DNA of 64,000 bases from Corallococcus sp. NCRR (GTDB lineage: Bacteria > Myxococcota > Myxococcia > Myxococcales > Myxococcaceae): positions 3,224,001 to 3,288,000 of the forward strand of contig NZ_CP114039.1 in the NCBI RefSeq assembly GCF_026965535.1. Reading direction: 5' to 3'. The notes under the pieces were generated by a model. That model was not told where the DNA came from. It saw only the letters and a program-made list of their open reading frames with translations, and searched no databases. A program made the position numbers and the translations under genes. The number at the start of each line of letters is the position of its first letter. Within the stretch, counting starts at the first letter, position 1. Of this stretch, positions 25,432 to 35,440 are shown piece after piece.

Positions 25432-28056
25432 ATGGCTCCTGGCTCCCACCGCGTCTCCCGGTACACCGTCTACGCGGAAGCAGCGCTCGCGGCGTTGGTG
25501 GTGCTGGGCCCGGTGGCGCTCGGCGGCGCCGCGCACTGGGTGTCCTGGCCGTTGTGCGTGCTGTCCGGAGCCGCGGCGGTACTGGCCTTCGTGGGGGCCC
25601 GCAGGCAGGGAGAGACCCTGCGCGCACCGCTCCTCGCCGCGCCGCTGGTGGGCGCCGTGGTGCTGTGCGCGTTGCAACTCGTGCCACTGCCACCGGGGCT
25701 GCTCGCATTCGTGAGCCCGGAGGCCGCGGCGCTGCGCGAGGACGTGCTCGTTCCGCTGGGGCTCACGGGCTGGCGGCCGGTGTCGCTGGAGCCTTCCGCT
25801 ACCTGGCGTGAGTTGGCGAAGCACGGGGCCTATCTGCTCACGTTCGTCGCGGCGGTGCAGGTGTGCCGGGCTCGCGCGTCGCGGCAGCGGCTGCTCGCGG
25901 TCCTCTCGTTCACGGGCGCGGCGGTGGCGACGGTGGGGTTGGGACACGCGCTGTTCGGCGTGGAGGCGCTGTTCGGGCTGCGGGCGTACGTGCATGCACG
26001 GCCACCGCTGGTGACGCCGTTCGGAAATCCCAACCACCTGGCGGGCTTCCTGGGGCTGTGCGCGACGGTGGCGGTGGGGCTCGCGCTGTCGAAGCAGCCG
26101 CGTTCGCGCGCGTGGCCCTTCGCGATGGCGGCGCTCGTCTCCGGCGCGGGCGTGCTGCTGTCGCTGTCTCGCGCGGGCATCGTGTTCTTCGTCTTCGGGC
26201 AGGTGCTGCTCGCCGCGTGGTTGGTGAAGCAGCGTCGCGAGGCGCGCACTCCCGCCAGGCCCGCGTGGGGAAGGGGCGCGGCGGTGCTGCTGGGGCTGCT
26301 GGCGACGCTGTCCGTGGGCGCGTACCTGGCGGCGGATCAACTGTGGGCGGAGGCGCGCACCGTGGACGGCGTGGAGTCCCTGCGCCGCGGCAAGATGGAG
26401 CCCTGGTCGATGATGGCCCGCGCGGCCCGCGCCTTCCCGGTGCTGGGCATGGGGCGCGGCGCGTTCGAGGCCGCCTTCCCTCGCTACCAGACCGAACCCA
26501 ACCCCAACACCTTCACGCACCCGGAGAACGCGGTGTTGCAGGTGGCGGCGGAGTGGGGCGTGCCGGGAGTGCTGCTGCTCGGGCTGGCCCTCTGGGCCTT
26601 CGTGAAGCGCGTGCGGCGCGAGGACCACGGTCCCGTGGAGTTGGCGGCGCTGTCCGCCGTGGCGGCGCTGGCGCTGCACAACCTCTTCGACTTCAGCCTG
26701 GAGCTGCCCGCGTGCGCGGTGGCGGTCGCGGTGGTGCTGGGCGCGGTGGCCCGGCCCCGTGAGGCCGAGCGCATGGCCGCGCGCCGCACGAAGTGGGGCA
26801 CCCTGTCCGCCAGGCCCGCGCTGGCGTTGGCGGCGGGGCTCACGGCCGTGCTGCTCGTCGCGCTCGTGCCGGGACAGCGGAGGATGGTGGACGCGGAGGC
26901 GCTGCTGGCGGAGCGCGTGGCGGCGCGGGCACCCGTCGCGGAGGTGCGAGCGCTGGGGCTCCAGCTCATCGACACGCACCCGGCGGACTACCTGCTGTAC
27001 CGGCTCATGGCGATGGCCTCCGTGTCGAATGGCGCTGAAGGCGCGAAGGACGCGCTGTCCTTCGTCAATCACACGCTGTACCTGCATCCACTGGATGCGC
27101 CCGCGCACCGCGTGGCCGCGCGGGCCCTCTTGCACCTGGGCCGGCGCGAGCAGGCCTTCCTGGAGTACCGGCTCGCGCACGAGGCCGGCGACACGCGCGT
27201 GTTGATCAGCGAGGCGATGCCCCGGGCCCGCACGGTCGAGGAGCTGAAGACCCTCACGTCCGAGGCAACCGGCCAGGTGGTGGAACTCGCGGAGGCGCTG
27301 CTCGTCGGTCCCTCGCGTCGCGCGCTGGGACTCGAATGGCTCGCCTGGGCACGTGAACACTTCGAGGGCCGGCCCGAAGCCACCGCGCTGTGGATGCAGG
27401 AGGCGCGCGGCCGACTGGCCCAGGGAGCGCTCCCCGCGGCGGAGGCAGCCTGCGCGGAGGTGGAGCGGCGCGCTCCGGATGCGCTGGCCACGCACCTGCT
27501 GCGCGCGGACGTGTGGCGTGCACAGGGAAAGCAAGCGGAGGCGCTCCAGTCGCTGGAGGCGCTCGTGAAGCGCTTCCCCCACGACGTGGAGCTGGCCTTC
27601 ACGCTGGCCACGCGGCAGCAGGAGGCCGGGCTCACGCGCAGGTCGCGGGACACGCTGGCCGCCATGGCGCCGTACCTGACCGGCCTGCGGCAGCGCGCCC
27701 GCCTGCTGTCGCTGGAGGCGGACAGCTTCGAACGGGAAGGTCTGCTGGCCCGTGCCCTGGAGCAGCGCCGCTCGGTCGTGGGGCTGCTGCCCGGTCCGGA
27801 GAGCCACTTCGCGGTGGCCCGGCTGCAGGAGCTGCTGTCGCGCTACGACGCGGCGGCGCGCTCGGTGCACGAGGGCCTGCGGCTCATGCCGCTCAACGAT
27901 GCACGGCGCGCGGAGGGTGAGGCCTGGGCGGCGCGGCTGGAGGAACGCGAGCGTGCGTTGCAGGACGCACACAAGGGGGCGCTGCTGGAGGCCGCGAAGG
28001 GGCAGGAACTGGAAGCGCCGGGCTCACCGGCGGTCAGCGACGCTCCTCCTCCCTGA
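25432..28056 (+). CDS. O-antigen ligase/polymerase-like membrane protein with TPR-like C-terminal region
   Basis: The 874-residue protein has about 11-12 helices in its first half and a polar loop with FGNPNHLAGFLGL, the Wzy_C/O-antigen ligase signature region. The second loop contains GMGRGAFEAAFPRYQTEPNPN and FTHPENAVLQ. From about residue 480 to the end it is soluble and helical, with repeated A-x-x-L-x-x-G pattern (for example HRVAARALLHLGRREQAFLE and VWRAQGKQAEALQSLEALV), a TPR-like solenoid. It is a strong candidate for the polymerase; by position I believe it matches M. xanthus WzyB (MXAN_1052). The ATG has no good Shine-Dalgarno. Confidence 0.85.
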   Translation: MAPGSHRVSRYTVYAEAALAALVVLGPVALGGAAHWVSWPLCVLSGAAAVLAFVGARRQGETLRAPLLAAPLVGAVVLCALQLVPLPPGLLAFVSPEAAALREDVLVPLGLTGWRPVSLEPSATWRELAKHGAYLLTFVAAVQVCRARASRQRLLAVLSFTGAAVATVGLGHALFGVEALFGLRAYVHARPPLVTPFGNPNHLAGFLGLCATVAVGLALSKQPRSRAWPFAMAALVSGAGVLLSLSRAGIVFFVFGQVLLAAWLVKQRREARTPARPAWGRGAAVLLGLLATLSVGAYLAADQLWAEARTVDGVESLRRGKMEPWSMMARAARAFPVLGMGRGAFEAAFPRYQTEPNPNTFTHPENAVLQVAAEWGVPGVLLLGLALWAFVKRVRREDHGPVELAALSAVAALALHNLFDFSLELPACAVAVAVVLGAVARPREAERMAARRTKWGTLSARPALALAAGLTAVLLVALVPGQRRMVDAEALLAERVAARAPVAEVRALGLQLIDTHPADYLLYRLMAMASVSNGAEGAKDALSFVNHTLYLHPLDAPAHRVAARALLHLGRREQAFLEYRLAHEAGDTRVLISEAMPRARTVEELKTLTSEATGQVVELAEALLVGPSRRALGLEWLAWAREHFEGRPEATALWMQEARGRLAQGALPAAEAACAEVERRAPDALATHLLRADVWRAQGKQAEALQSLEALVKRFPHDVELAFTLATRQQEAGLTRRSRDTLAAMAPYLTGLRQRARLLSLEADSFEREGLLARALEQRRSVVGLLPGPESHFAVARLQELLSRYDAAARSVHEGLRLMPLNDARRAEGEAWAARLEERERALQDAHKGALLEAAKGQELEAPGSPAVSDAPPP

Positions 28057-28061
28057 GGACC

Positions 28062-28592
28062 TCAGGCCGGCGCGCCTGAGTCCTCCGAGGACGCTCCGTA
28101 CGACGGCGCCTTCTCCTCTTCACGCGAGAGCGGCTGGATGAAGGACGCGACCAGCGGCCACTCCAGGCGCGCGAAGTCCTGGAAGCGCATCTCCAGGGCC
28201 TCCTCGTGCGAACCCGCGCGGAACAGCAGCCGCTCGTTGGCGCTCAGGGACTCATCCATCGCGACGGGCAGGCCGTACAACTCTCCGAAGGGAGGCTCGG
28301 CGCCCGTCTCGCAGTCGGGGAAGTGGTCCTTGAACTCGGACTCGGCGGCGAGCCGCGCGGTGCGGACGCCCAGCGTGTGGCGGACCTGCCTCAGGTCCAC
28401 GGTCGCCATCGCGGGAACGACGACGATCCACGGCTGCCGGTCGGCCAGCACGATGACGGACTTGGCCACGCGCCAGGCGGGCACGTTGAGGGCGTCCACG
28501 AGCTCCATCGCGGTCACGGCCCGGCCGTGGGCATACCGCTCGAAGGGGACGCGATGGCGCCGCAGATAGCTTTGAATGGCACTCGGAATCAT
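28062..28592 (-). CDS. YbaK/EbsC-type aminoacyl-tRNA deacylase
   Basis: The 176-residue protein fits the YbaK/ProX editing fold: an N-terminal YLRRHRVPFERYAHG segment, AWRVAKSVIVLADRQPWIVVVPA with the conserved K-S-V-I/V core, and GAEPPFGELYGLPVAMDES with the G-x-x-P-P-F loop. Such proteins hydrolyse misacylated tRNAs or act as thiol-dependent deacylases. The mucin-poor acidic C-terminal tail is extra. Start ATG 28592 is preferred; an ATG at 28601 and a GTG at 28613 are close, and a GGAGG sits between them, 11 nt from 28592. The gene ends 5 bp from the polymerase-like gene, tail to tail. Confidence 0.82.
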   Translation of the reverse strand: MIPSAIQSYLRRHRVPFERYAHGRAVTAMELVDALNVPAWRVAKSVIVLADRQPWIVVVPAMATVDLRQVRHTLGVRTARLAAESEFKDHFPDCETGAEPPFGELYGLPVAMDESLSANERLLFRAGSHEEALEMRFQDFARLEWPLVASFIQPLSREEEKAPSYGASSEDSGAPA

Positions 28593-28725
28593 GGGGGACA
28601 TCACCTCCTTCACCTACAAGGTGTGTCCGGACGACGTGGGCGGCCATTTGCCACCCGAACGGGGCGGACGTGGCTGCCTGCCCTCGCCGGGTGCGCCGGA
28701 GGGCAGGCGGACAGGCCCGCTACCG

Positions 28726-30048
28726 TCACTGCTGGAAGTCGTACACGCTGCCCAGCTTGAGCAGCCGCGTCAGCTCGTCGAGCGCGGTCATCGTCTCGCG
28801 CGCGAGCTGCGGGTCGCGCACGTCCTCCGGCTTGAGCACGTCGCGGTAGTGCTTGCGCACCCAGCCCGCGAGCGACTCATGCAGGGCCGGAGAGTAGAAG
28901 ACGTCCGCGGTGATGGCGGCGCGCTCCGCGTCCGTGAGCGAGATGCGCTGACGCAGGCACGCCGGGCCGCCGCCGTTGTTCATGGACTGCCGCACGTCCA
29001 GGTAGTGCACCGCCTTCACCGGGTTGTCCCCGGCGACGACGCGCTCCAGGAAGGCGCGGGCGGTGGGTGTCTCGCGGCTCTCCGTAGGCGCGATGATGGC
29101 CATGGTGCCATCCGGCAGCGACAGCACCTGCGAGTTGAATGGGTAGGCGCGCACCGCGTCCTTCACGGGCAACTCGGCGTCCGTCGCGACCTCGAAGCGG
29201 AACGCGTCACCCAGCTTCTCGCGCAGCGTCTGGAGGAGCTTCGGGTGCTCCACGAAGGCCAGCGCGTGCAGCATGAGGAAGCGCTCGTTGCCCACCGCGA
29301 GCACGTCCGTGTGGAACGCGCCCGCGTCGATGCCATCCGGATGCTGCTGCGGCAGCACCACCTGCTCCGGTGCCAGCTGGTGCAACCGCGCCAGGGCCTG
29401 GCTGGACTCCAGCGTCTGGCGTGCGGGGAAGCGCTGCGGCCCCTTCACGTCCTGCCACGCGCTGCGCCCCCACGCGAGCACGTGCACGGCCTGGTGCCCC
29501 GGCGTGAAGAGGCGCGTGTGGTTGGCCGCGCCCTCGTCCGCGAAGTGCGAGGCGCCCGGCAGCGGCGCGTGCACCTGGAAGTGCTTCGGGTCCGCGAAGA
29601 TGGCGCGCAGCACCGCGTGCGTGGTGTCCGCCTCGATGGCGCGGTGGAACATCTGCGTGAGGTTCGCGGGCGTCAGGTGCACCCGGCCATCCGCCGTGTC
29701 CGCCGAGGGCGCCACGGTGGCCGCGTTCGCCGTCCACATGGCGGAGGCGCTGGAGGTCAGGCGCAGGAGGTGCTCCGCGTCGCGCGCGGCGCGGGTGATG
29801 ACCTCCTCGTCGGAGCCGGTGAAGCCCAGCGTCCGCAGGGTGCGCAGGGAAGGGCGCGGCTGGGGCGGCAGCACCGCCTGGCCCACGCCCAGCTCCGACA
29901 CGAAGCGCATCTTCTCCAGCCCCTGGAGCGCCGCCTCCCGGGGATGGCTGGGCTGGCCGCCGTGGTGCTGTGACGCCAGGTTGCCCGGCGAGAGGCCGGC
30001 GTAATTGTGGGTCGGGCCAATGAGGCCGTCGAAGTTGTATTCGCGCAT
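28726..30048 (-). CDS. astB: N-succinylarginine dihydrolase
   Basis: This 440-residue enzyme of the arginine succinyltransferase pathway converts succinylarginine to succinylornithine, CO2 and ammonia. It begins REYNFDGLIGPTHNYAGLS, the family signature, and has GASHFADEGAANHTR with the catalytic Glu, DAGAFHTDVLAVGNE with the catalytic His and SMNNGGGPACLRQR with the nucleophilic Cys near residue 364. Length is typical. No other ast gene is in the window. It is divergent from the lipid A acyltransferase gene with only 18 bp between starts. Confidence 0.95.
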   Translation of the reverse strand: MREYNFDGLIGPTHNYAGLSPGNLASQHHGGQPSHPREAALQGLEKMRFVSELGVGQAVLPPQPRPSLRTLRTLGFTGSDEEVITRAARDAEHLLRLTSSASAMWTANAATVAPSADTADGRVHLTPANLTQMFHRAIEADTTHAVLRAIFADPKHFQVHAPLPGASHFADEGAANHTRLFTPGHQAVHVLAWGRSAWQDVKGPQRFPARQTLESSQALARLHQLAPEQVVLPQQHPDGIDAGAFHTDVLAVGNERFLMLHALAFVEHPKLLQTLREKLGDAFRFEVATDAELPVKDAVRAYPFNSQVLSLPDGTMAIIAPTESRETPTARAFLERVVAGDNPVKAVHYLDVRQSMNNGGGPACLRQRISLTDAERAAITADVFYSPALHESLAGWVRKHYRDVLKPEDVRDPQLARETMTALDELTRLLKLGSVYDFQQ

Positions 30049-30066
30049 GGGATATGGAGACGCGTC

Positions 30067-31020
30067 GTGGAGCGTCCCCCTTTAACAAAGCGCCTCAAGC
30101 GTTACCTGCGCTACCTGCTCATCGCCGGGATGTTGCGCCTGCTCCAGTTCCTGCCGCTGGACACGGCCCGCACCCTGGGCATGACCCTGGGCGGCTGGGC
30201 CTACGCGCTCGCGGGCGGGGAGCGCAGGAAGGCGCTCAAGTCGCTGGCCCGCGCCTTCCCGGAGCGGACCGGGGCGGAGCGTGACGCGCTCGCCCGTGAC
30301 GCCTTCCGCCACCTGGCCGCCGCCGCCCTGGAGGTCGCCTCCGCGCGGGCGCTGGACGCCGGGCTGGAGGCCCTGGTGTCCTGGCCGGACGCGGACCGCC
30401 AGGTGCTGGAGGCCGCGCTGGCGAAGGGGAAGGGCGTCGTCTTCGTGTCCGGCCACGTGGGCAACTGGGAGCTGCTCGCCCGGCGCGTGGCGAAGGCGGG
30501 CTACCCCAGCCAGAGCATCGCGAAGGAGACCAGCGACCCGCGCCTCACCGCGCTGGTGGAGGACTTCCGGGCGAAGGGCGGGGTGCGCAGCATCTGGCGC
30601 GGCCAGGAGGGCGCGGCCCGGGCCATGCTCCGGGCGCTCCGGAGCGGTGAAATCCTGGGCATCCTCATCGACCAGGACACCAAGGTGCAGTCCGTCTTCG
30701 TGCCCTTCTTCGGGGAGCTGGCGGCCACCCCGCGCGCCGCGGCGGACCTGGCGCTGCGCACCGGCGCGGCCGTGGTGGTGGGCTTCTGCCAGCGCGACGG
30801 CCAGGGCTACCGGCTCACCATGGAAGAGGTGCCGCACCCGGACGCGACGGAGCGTGAAGCGGCCGTGCAGGCGCTCACCGCCGCGCTGTCGCAGCGCATC
30901 GAGGCGGCGATCCGCCGCGCCCCCGAACAGTGGGTGTGGATGCATCAGCGCTGGAAGACGCGTCCTCCCGAGGACGTTCCCCCAGCCCTCGCCGACGCAC
31001 CGTCCGCCCCGGCGCGGTGA
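30067..31020 (+). CDS. LpxL/HtrB-type lysophospholipid (lipid A) acyltransferase
   Basis: The 317-residue protein has an N-terminal membrane helix (YLLIAGMLRLLQFLP) and the acyltransferase H-x4-E motif in SGHVGNWE near residue 130, with downstream LIDQDTKVQSVFVPFFG, as in lauroyl/myristoyl transferases that add secondary acyl chains to lipid A precursors. It ends with RAPEQWVWMHQRWKTR, the typical C-terminal signature. GTG 30067 is chosen because GGAG lies 7 nt upstream; the longer frame overlaps astB. It is followed after 13 bp by lptC, tying lipid A acylation to LPS export. Confidence 0.9.
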   Translation: MERPPLTKRLKRYLRYLLIAGMLRLLQFLPLDTARTLGMTLGGWAYALAGGERRKALKSLARAFPERTGAERDALARDAFRHLAAAALEVASARALDAGLEALVSWPDADRQVLEAALAKGKGVVFVSGHVGNWELLARRVAKAGYPSQSIAKETSDPRLTALVEDFRAKGGVRSIWRGQEGAARAMLRALRSGEILGILIDQDTKVQSVFVPFFGELAATPRAAADLALRTGAAVVVGFCQRDGQGYRLTMEEVPHPDATEREAAVQALTAALSQRIEAAIRRAPEQWVWMHQRWKTRPPEDVPPALADAPSAPAR

Positions 31021-31033
31021 TAAGGAGGGCCTC

Positions 31034-31573
31034 GTGCCGCGCCTGCTTGCCCTGAGCTTCCTGGGACTCCTCGCCACCGGCTGTTCGCCGCGCCGCCCGG
31101 CCCCGGGCGCGAACGAACCGCGCCCGGACGTGGTGCTGGAGGGCGCGCACCTGCGCTCCTACGAGGGCGACACGCTCCAGGTCTCCGGCACCGCCTCGCG
31201 GGTCAACTACCGGCGCGCGGGCGGCGAGGTGCAGGCCACCGAGGTCGTCGTGCGCCTGCCTCCCGCCAAGGGCTCGCCCGCCTCCCAGCAGGGAGGCACC
31301 ATCATCACCGCGCCGAATATGGACGGCAGCCTCGCGTCCAAGAGGTGGGTGGGGTCGGGCGGGGTCGTCGTCCAGACGGCGGAGGGCCTGGTGGCCAACA
31401 CCCCCCGCCTGACCTACGACTCGGATGCGCGGCGGGCCCACGGCGACGAGGGCGTGACGATGAGGGGCCCGGACTACCAGATGCGCGCGGACCGCTTCAC
31501 GCTGTCCGCCGCGGACCAGACGTTCACCTTCGAGGGCACGGTCCAAGCCGTGCTGGGTGGAGCGACGGAGTGA
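31034..31573 (+). CDS. lptC: LPS export periplasmic protein LptC (lipoprotein form)
   Basis: The 179-residue protein starts at GTG 31034, 5 nt after a strong AAGGAGG, and has a lipoprotein signal ending LATGCS. The rest is predominantly beta, with an LptC/OstA-like pattern: LRSYEGDTLQVSGTASRVNY and TAEGLVANTPRLTYDSDARRA. LptC bridges LptF/G and LptA in the periplasmic LPS bridge. The lipobox differs from the membrane-anchored E. coli form. It overlaps the lptA-like gene by GTGA. Confidence 0.86.
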   Translation: MPRLLALSFLGLLATGCSPRRPAPGANEPRPDVVLEGAHLRSYEGDTLQVSGTASRVNYRRAGGEVQATEVVVRLPPAKGSPASQQGGTIITAPNMDGSLASKRWVGSGGVVVQTAEGLVANTPRLTYDSDARRAHGDEGVTMRGPDYQMRADRFTLSAADQTFTFEGTVQAVLGGATE

Positions 31574-32214
31574 TTGAGTTCCTCGTGATGGCGCTGTTCC
31601 TGGCCCAGCCCGCGTCCTCCCAGGCCGCCGCGCCCGCCGCTCCTGGCGCCCCGCTCGTCGCGCAGGCCGGTCCGGCCCCGAAGTCGGGTGCTCCCGGTGC
31701 CCCGGCGGCGAAGCCTCCCGACGCGGGCACCCCGGCCGCCCCGACTCCCGCGCCGGGCGCGTCCCTGGCGCCCACGGGCCTGCGCAACCCGGTGGACCTG
31801 TCCGCGGACCACGTCACCGGCGACCGCAACCAGGCGGTGCTCACCGGCAACGTGGTGGTGAAGCACCAGACCATGGACATCCGCTGCGACAAGATGACCG
31901 GCTACTACAACGCCACCCGCCAGGTGACGCGCGTGGTGTGCGCCGGCAACGTGCGCGCCGTGGACGGCGACCGGCAGGCCCGGGGCGAGCGCGCCGACTA
32001 CGACGTGCCCTCGGGCGTGCTGGTGGTGACGGGCTCCCCGGAGGCCCGCCAGGGCAACACCTACCTCACCGGCACCAAGGTGCGCCTCATCCTGGGCAAC
32101 GAGCGCCTGGAGGTGGAGAACGCCCGCATCCTCGTGGACTCCCCGTCCACCACCGCCGTCCCCGGCACCCGCAAGAAGGCCCCCGCGCCCAAGTCCCCGG
32201 GCAAGACGCCATGA
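31570..32214 (+). CDS. lptA: LptA/OstA-domain LPS transport protein
   Basis: The 214-residue protein has an N-terminal signal peptide ([18 protein letters not shown]), a long Pro/Ala/Gly-rich linker of about 45 residues, and then an OstA domain: [41 protein letters not shown] and [15 protein letters not shown]. LptA forms the periplasmic bridge that carries LPS to LptD. GTG 31570 is coupled to the lptC stop and has GGAG 7 nt upstream. The linker is longer than in E. coli, and the C-terminus is Lys/Pro-rich. Confidence 0.88.
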   Translation: MIEFLVMALFLAQPASSQAAAPAAPGAPLVAQAGPAPKSGAPGAPAAKPPDAGTPAAPTPAPGASLAPTGLRNPVDLSADHVTGDRNQAVLTGNVVVKHQTMDIRCDKMTGYYNATRQVTRVVCAGNVRAVDGDRQARGERADYDVPSGVLVVTGSPEARQGNTYLTGTKVRLILGNERLEVENARILVDSPSTTAVPGTRKKAPAPKSPGKTP

Positions 32215-32951
32215 GCGGCGCGAAGCTCTTCGCCGAAGGGCTCCAGAAGACCTTCCGCCGCCGCCAGGTGGTGCGGGACGTGTCCTTCAACGTCGCCCCC
32301 GGTGAGGTCGTGGGCCTCCTGGGCCCCAACGGCGCCGGCAAGACGACGAGCTTCAACATGGTGGTGGGCCTGGTGACGCCGGACGCGGGCCGGGTGCGCG
32401 TGGGCGACGAGGACCTCACCCCCCTGCCCATGCACCGCCGCGCGCGCCGCGGCGTGGGCTACCTGCCGCAGGAGGCCTCCGTCTTCCGCAAGCTCACGGT
32501 GCGCGAGAACTTCCTGGCCGTGCTGGAGCTCCAGAAGGGGCTCACCGCCCAGGACCGCAAGCAGCGCGCGGACACCCTCCTGGAGGAGTTCGGCCTCTCC
32601 CACGTCGCCGAGTCCTGGGGCGAGACGCTCTCCGGCGGCGAGCGGCGGCGCGCCGAGATCGCCCGCAGCCTCATCCCCGCTCCCCGCTTCATCCTCTTCG
32701 ACGAGCCCTTCGCCGGCGTGGACCCCATCAACGTGGGTGACCTCCAGCGTCAAATCCACCTGCTGCGCGAGCGGGGCCTGGGCATCCTCATCACCGACCA
32801 CAACGTCCAGGACACCCTGGGCATCTGTGACCGGGCCTACATCATCGCACAGGGGCAGATTCTCGAGGAGGGCACCCCTTCGCAGATCGCCGGCTCGGCC
32901 CGCGCGAGGGCCGTCTACCTGGGAGACCGGTTCCGTCTCCAGGCTCCGTGA
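32211..32951 (+). CDS. lptB: LPS export ABC transporter ATPase LptB
   Basis: The 246-residue cytoplasmic ATPase has Walker [11 protein letters not shown]-loop [14 protein letters not shown], signature LSGGERRR, Walker [14 protein letters not shown] and the switch His in ITDHNV, all canonical for LptB. It powers extraction of LPS from the inner membrane with LptF/G (not in this window). Its ATGA start overlaps the lptA stop. It lies just upstream of rpoN, the arrangement common in Gram-negative bacteria. Confidence 0.96.
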   Translation: MSGAKLFAEGLQKTFRRRQVVRDVSFNVAPGEVVGLLGPNGAGKTTSFNMVVGLVTPDAGRVRVGDEDLTPLPMHRRARRGVGYLPQEASVFRKLTVRENFLAVLELQKGLTAQDRKQRADTLLEEFGLSHVAESWGETLSGGERRRAEIARSLIPAPRFILFDEPFAGVDPINVGDLQRQIHLLRERGLGILITDHNVQDTLGICDRAYIIAQGQILEEGTPSQIAGSARARAVYLGDRFRLQAP

Positions 32952-33138
32952 AAAGCCGCGCTCCCCGTATGCCTCCAGATGCTCGGGGTGAAGTTGGCCC
33001 CACTTTTGCGTCGACGTTTGAACATCAGCCGGGCAGGCAGGGGTTGCGGCAACCTGTCGGATTTCCTGCGGTTTTTTAGACACTGCAAATCAGAAACCAT
33101 GCGCTGGGCCACTGGACGTGGCCGGGGGTCCTTGTTAG

Positions 33139-33156
33139 GTTGGCACGGTCCTTGAT
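33139..33156 (+). promoter_or_regulatory. Putative sigma-54 (-24/-12) promoter of rpoN
   Basis: The sequence TTGGCACGGTCCTTGAT matches the sigma-54 consensus TGGCACG-N4-TTGCW at every core position except the last: the -12 dinucleotide is GA instead of GC. GG is at 33142-33143 and the GA at 33154-33155, with the required 10-nt spacing. A transcript would start near 33166-33167, inside the adjacent inverted repeat, leaving a leader of about 38 nt before rpoN. This would make rpoN autoregulated; the -12 deviation may weaken it. Confidence 0.5.
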
Positions 33157-33173
33157 TGGAACCTCCAATCAAG
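33151..33173. repeat. Perfect 10-bp inverted repeat upstream of rpoN
   Basis: CTTGATTGGA and TCCAATCAAG are exact reverse complements separated by ACC. The repeat overlaps the -12 end of the putative sigma-54 promoter and its predicted start site, 31 bp before the rpoN start codon. There is no T-tract, so an operator for a dimeric regulator is more likely than a terminator; a hairpin in the 5' leader RNA is also possible. Confidence 0.6.
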
Positions 33174-33204
33174 TGGCACGCATGCCTTCCGGAGACGCCC
33201 CCAC

Positions 33205-34725
<1,521 letters not shown>

Positions 34726-34738
34726 AGCCGTCCGCGCC

Positions 34739-34765
34739 TTCCGGCCCTGCACACCAGGGCCGGAA
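34739..34765 (+). terminator. Hairpin after rpoN
   Basis: TTCCGGCCCTG and CAGGGCCGGAA form a perfect 11-bp stem with a 5-nt loop (CACAC), 14 bp past the rpoN stop. There is no U-tract (AATGGGG follows), so it may be a weak terminator or an mRNA 3'-end stabiliser that separates rpoN from the acetyltransferase gene. Confidence 0.5.
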
Positions 34766-34785
34766 ATGGGGCATGAAGCGGGTCC

Positions 34786-35424
34786 ATGGACCCCGTGCTC
34801 CCCGCCGATGTCGGCGTTCCCCGCCGTGACCCCGTGCCGCTCGTCGTCCCGCCCGTCACCCTGGAGGGGAGGGCGGTGCGGTTGGAGCCGCTGACGCTGG
34901 AGCACGTGCCCGCGCTCGCGGCGGTCTGCGAGCCGGAGGTCTTCGCCCACTTCTCCCGCGTGCTGCGCACGGAAGCGGACGTCGCGGACTACGTCGCCAG
35001 TGCACTGAAGGCGACCGCCGCGGGCACGGAGCGGCCCTTCGCCATCCGTGAGCTGGCGGGCGGCACCGTGGCGGGCTCCACGCGCTACCTGGACATCTCC
35101 CGCGAGTACCGCACGCTGGAGATCGGCTCCACGTGGCTGGCGCGGCGGGCGTGGCGCTCGCGCGTGAACACCGAGTGCAAGTACCTGCTCCTCAAGCACG
35201 CCTTCGAGACGCTGGGCGTGATGCGCGTGCAGCTCAAGACGGACAGCCGCAACGCGCGCTCCAGGGCGGCCATCGAGCGCCTGGGTGCCTCCTTCGAGGG
35301 CATCCTGCGCAACCACATGCTGGTGCGCGGCGGCGTGGTGCGGGACAGCGCGTACTACGGGTTCATCGACACCGAGTGGCCCGGCGTGAAGGCACGGCTC
35401 GAAGGACTGCTGGCGCGGGAGTGA
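34786..35424 (+). CDS. GNAT-family acetyltransferase (RimJ/RimL-like)
   Basis: The 212-residue protein has the acetyltransferase-3 order: VTLEGRAVRLEPLTLEHVPAL, FAIRELAGGTVAGSTRYLDI, an acetyl-CoA pocket in the WLARRAWRSRVNTECKYLLL region, then VMRVQLKTDSRNARSRAAIERLGASFEG. RimJ/RimL-like enzymes acetylate protein N-termini or small molecules; the substrate is unknown. The first 25 residues, rich in Pro and Val, precede the fold. It sits where many bacteria have hpf next to rpoN. Confidence 0.85.
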   Translation: MDPVLPADVGVPRRDPVPLVVPPVTLEGRAVRLEPLTLEHVPALAAVCEPEVFAHFSRVLRTEADVADYVASALKATAAGTERPFAIRELAGGTVAGSTRYLDISREYRTLEIGSTWLARRAWRSRVNTECKYLLLKHAFETLGVMRVQLKTDSRNARSRAAIERLGASFEGILRNHMLVRGGVVRDSAYYGFIDTEWPGVKARLEGLLARE

Positions 35425-35440
35425 TAGGGTGCCGGCCGCC

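Noticed and set aside
20261-28056. Idea that the nucleotidyltransferase pair belongs to a RiPP or other peptide natural-product cluster
   Set aside because: No precursor peptide, radical SAM, cyclodehydratase or lanthipeptide gene is nearby; all neighbours are polysaccharide genes.
33151-33173. Reading the rpoN-upstream palindrome as an lptB terminator
   Set aside because: It has no T-tract on either side and is 200 bp from lptB, but overlaps a promoter-like element; an operator is likelier.
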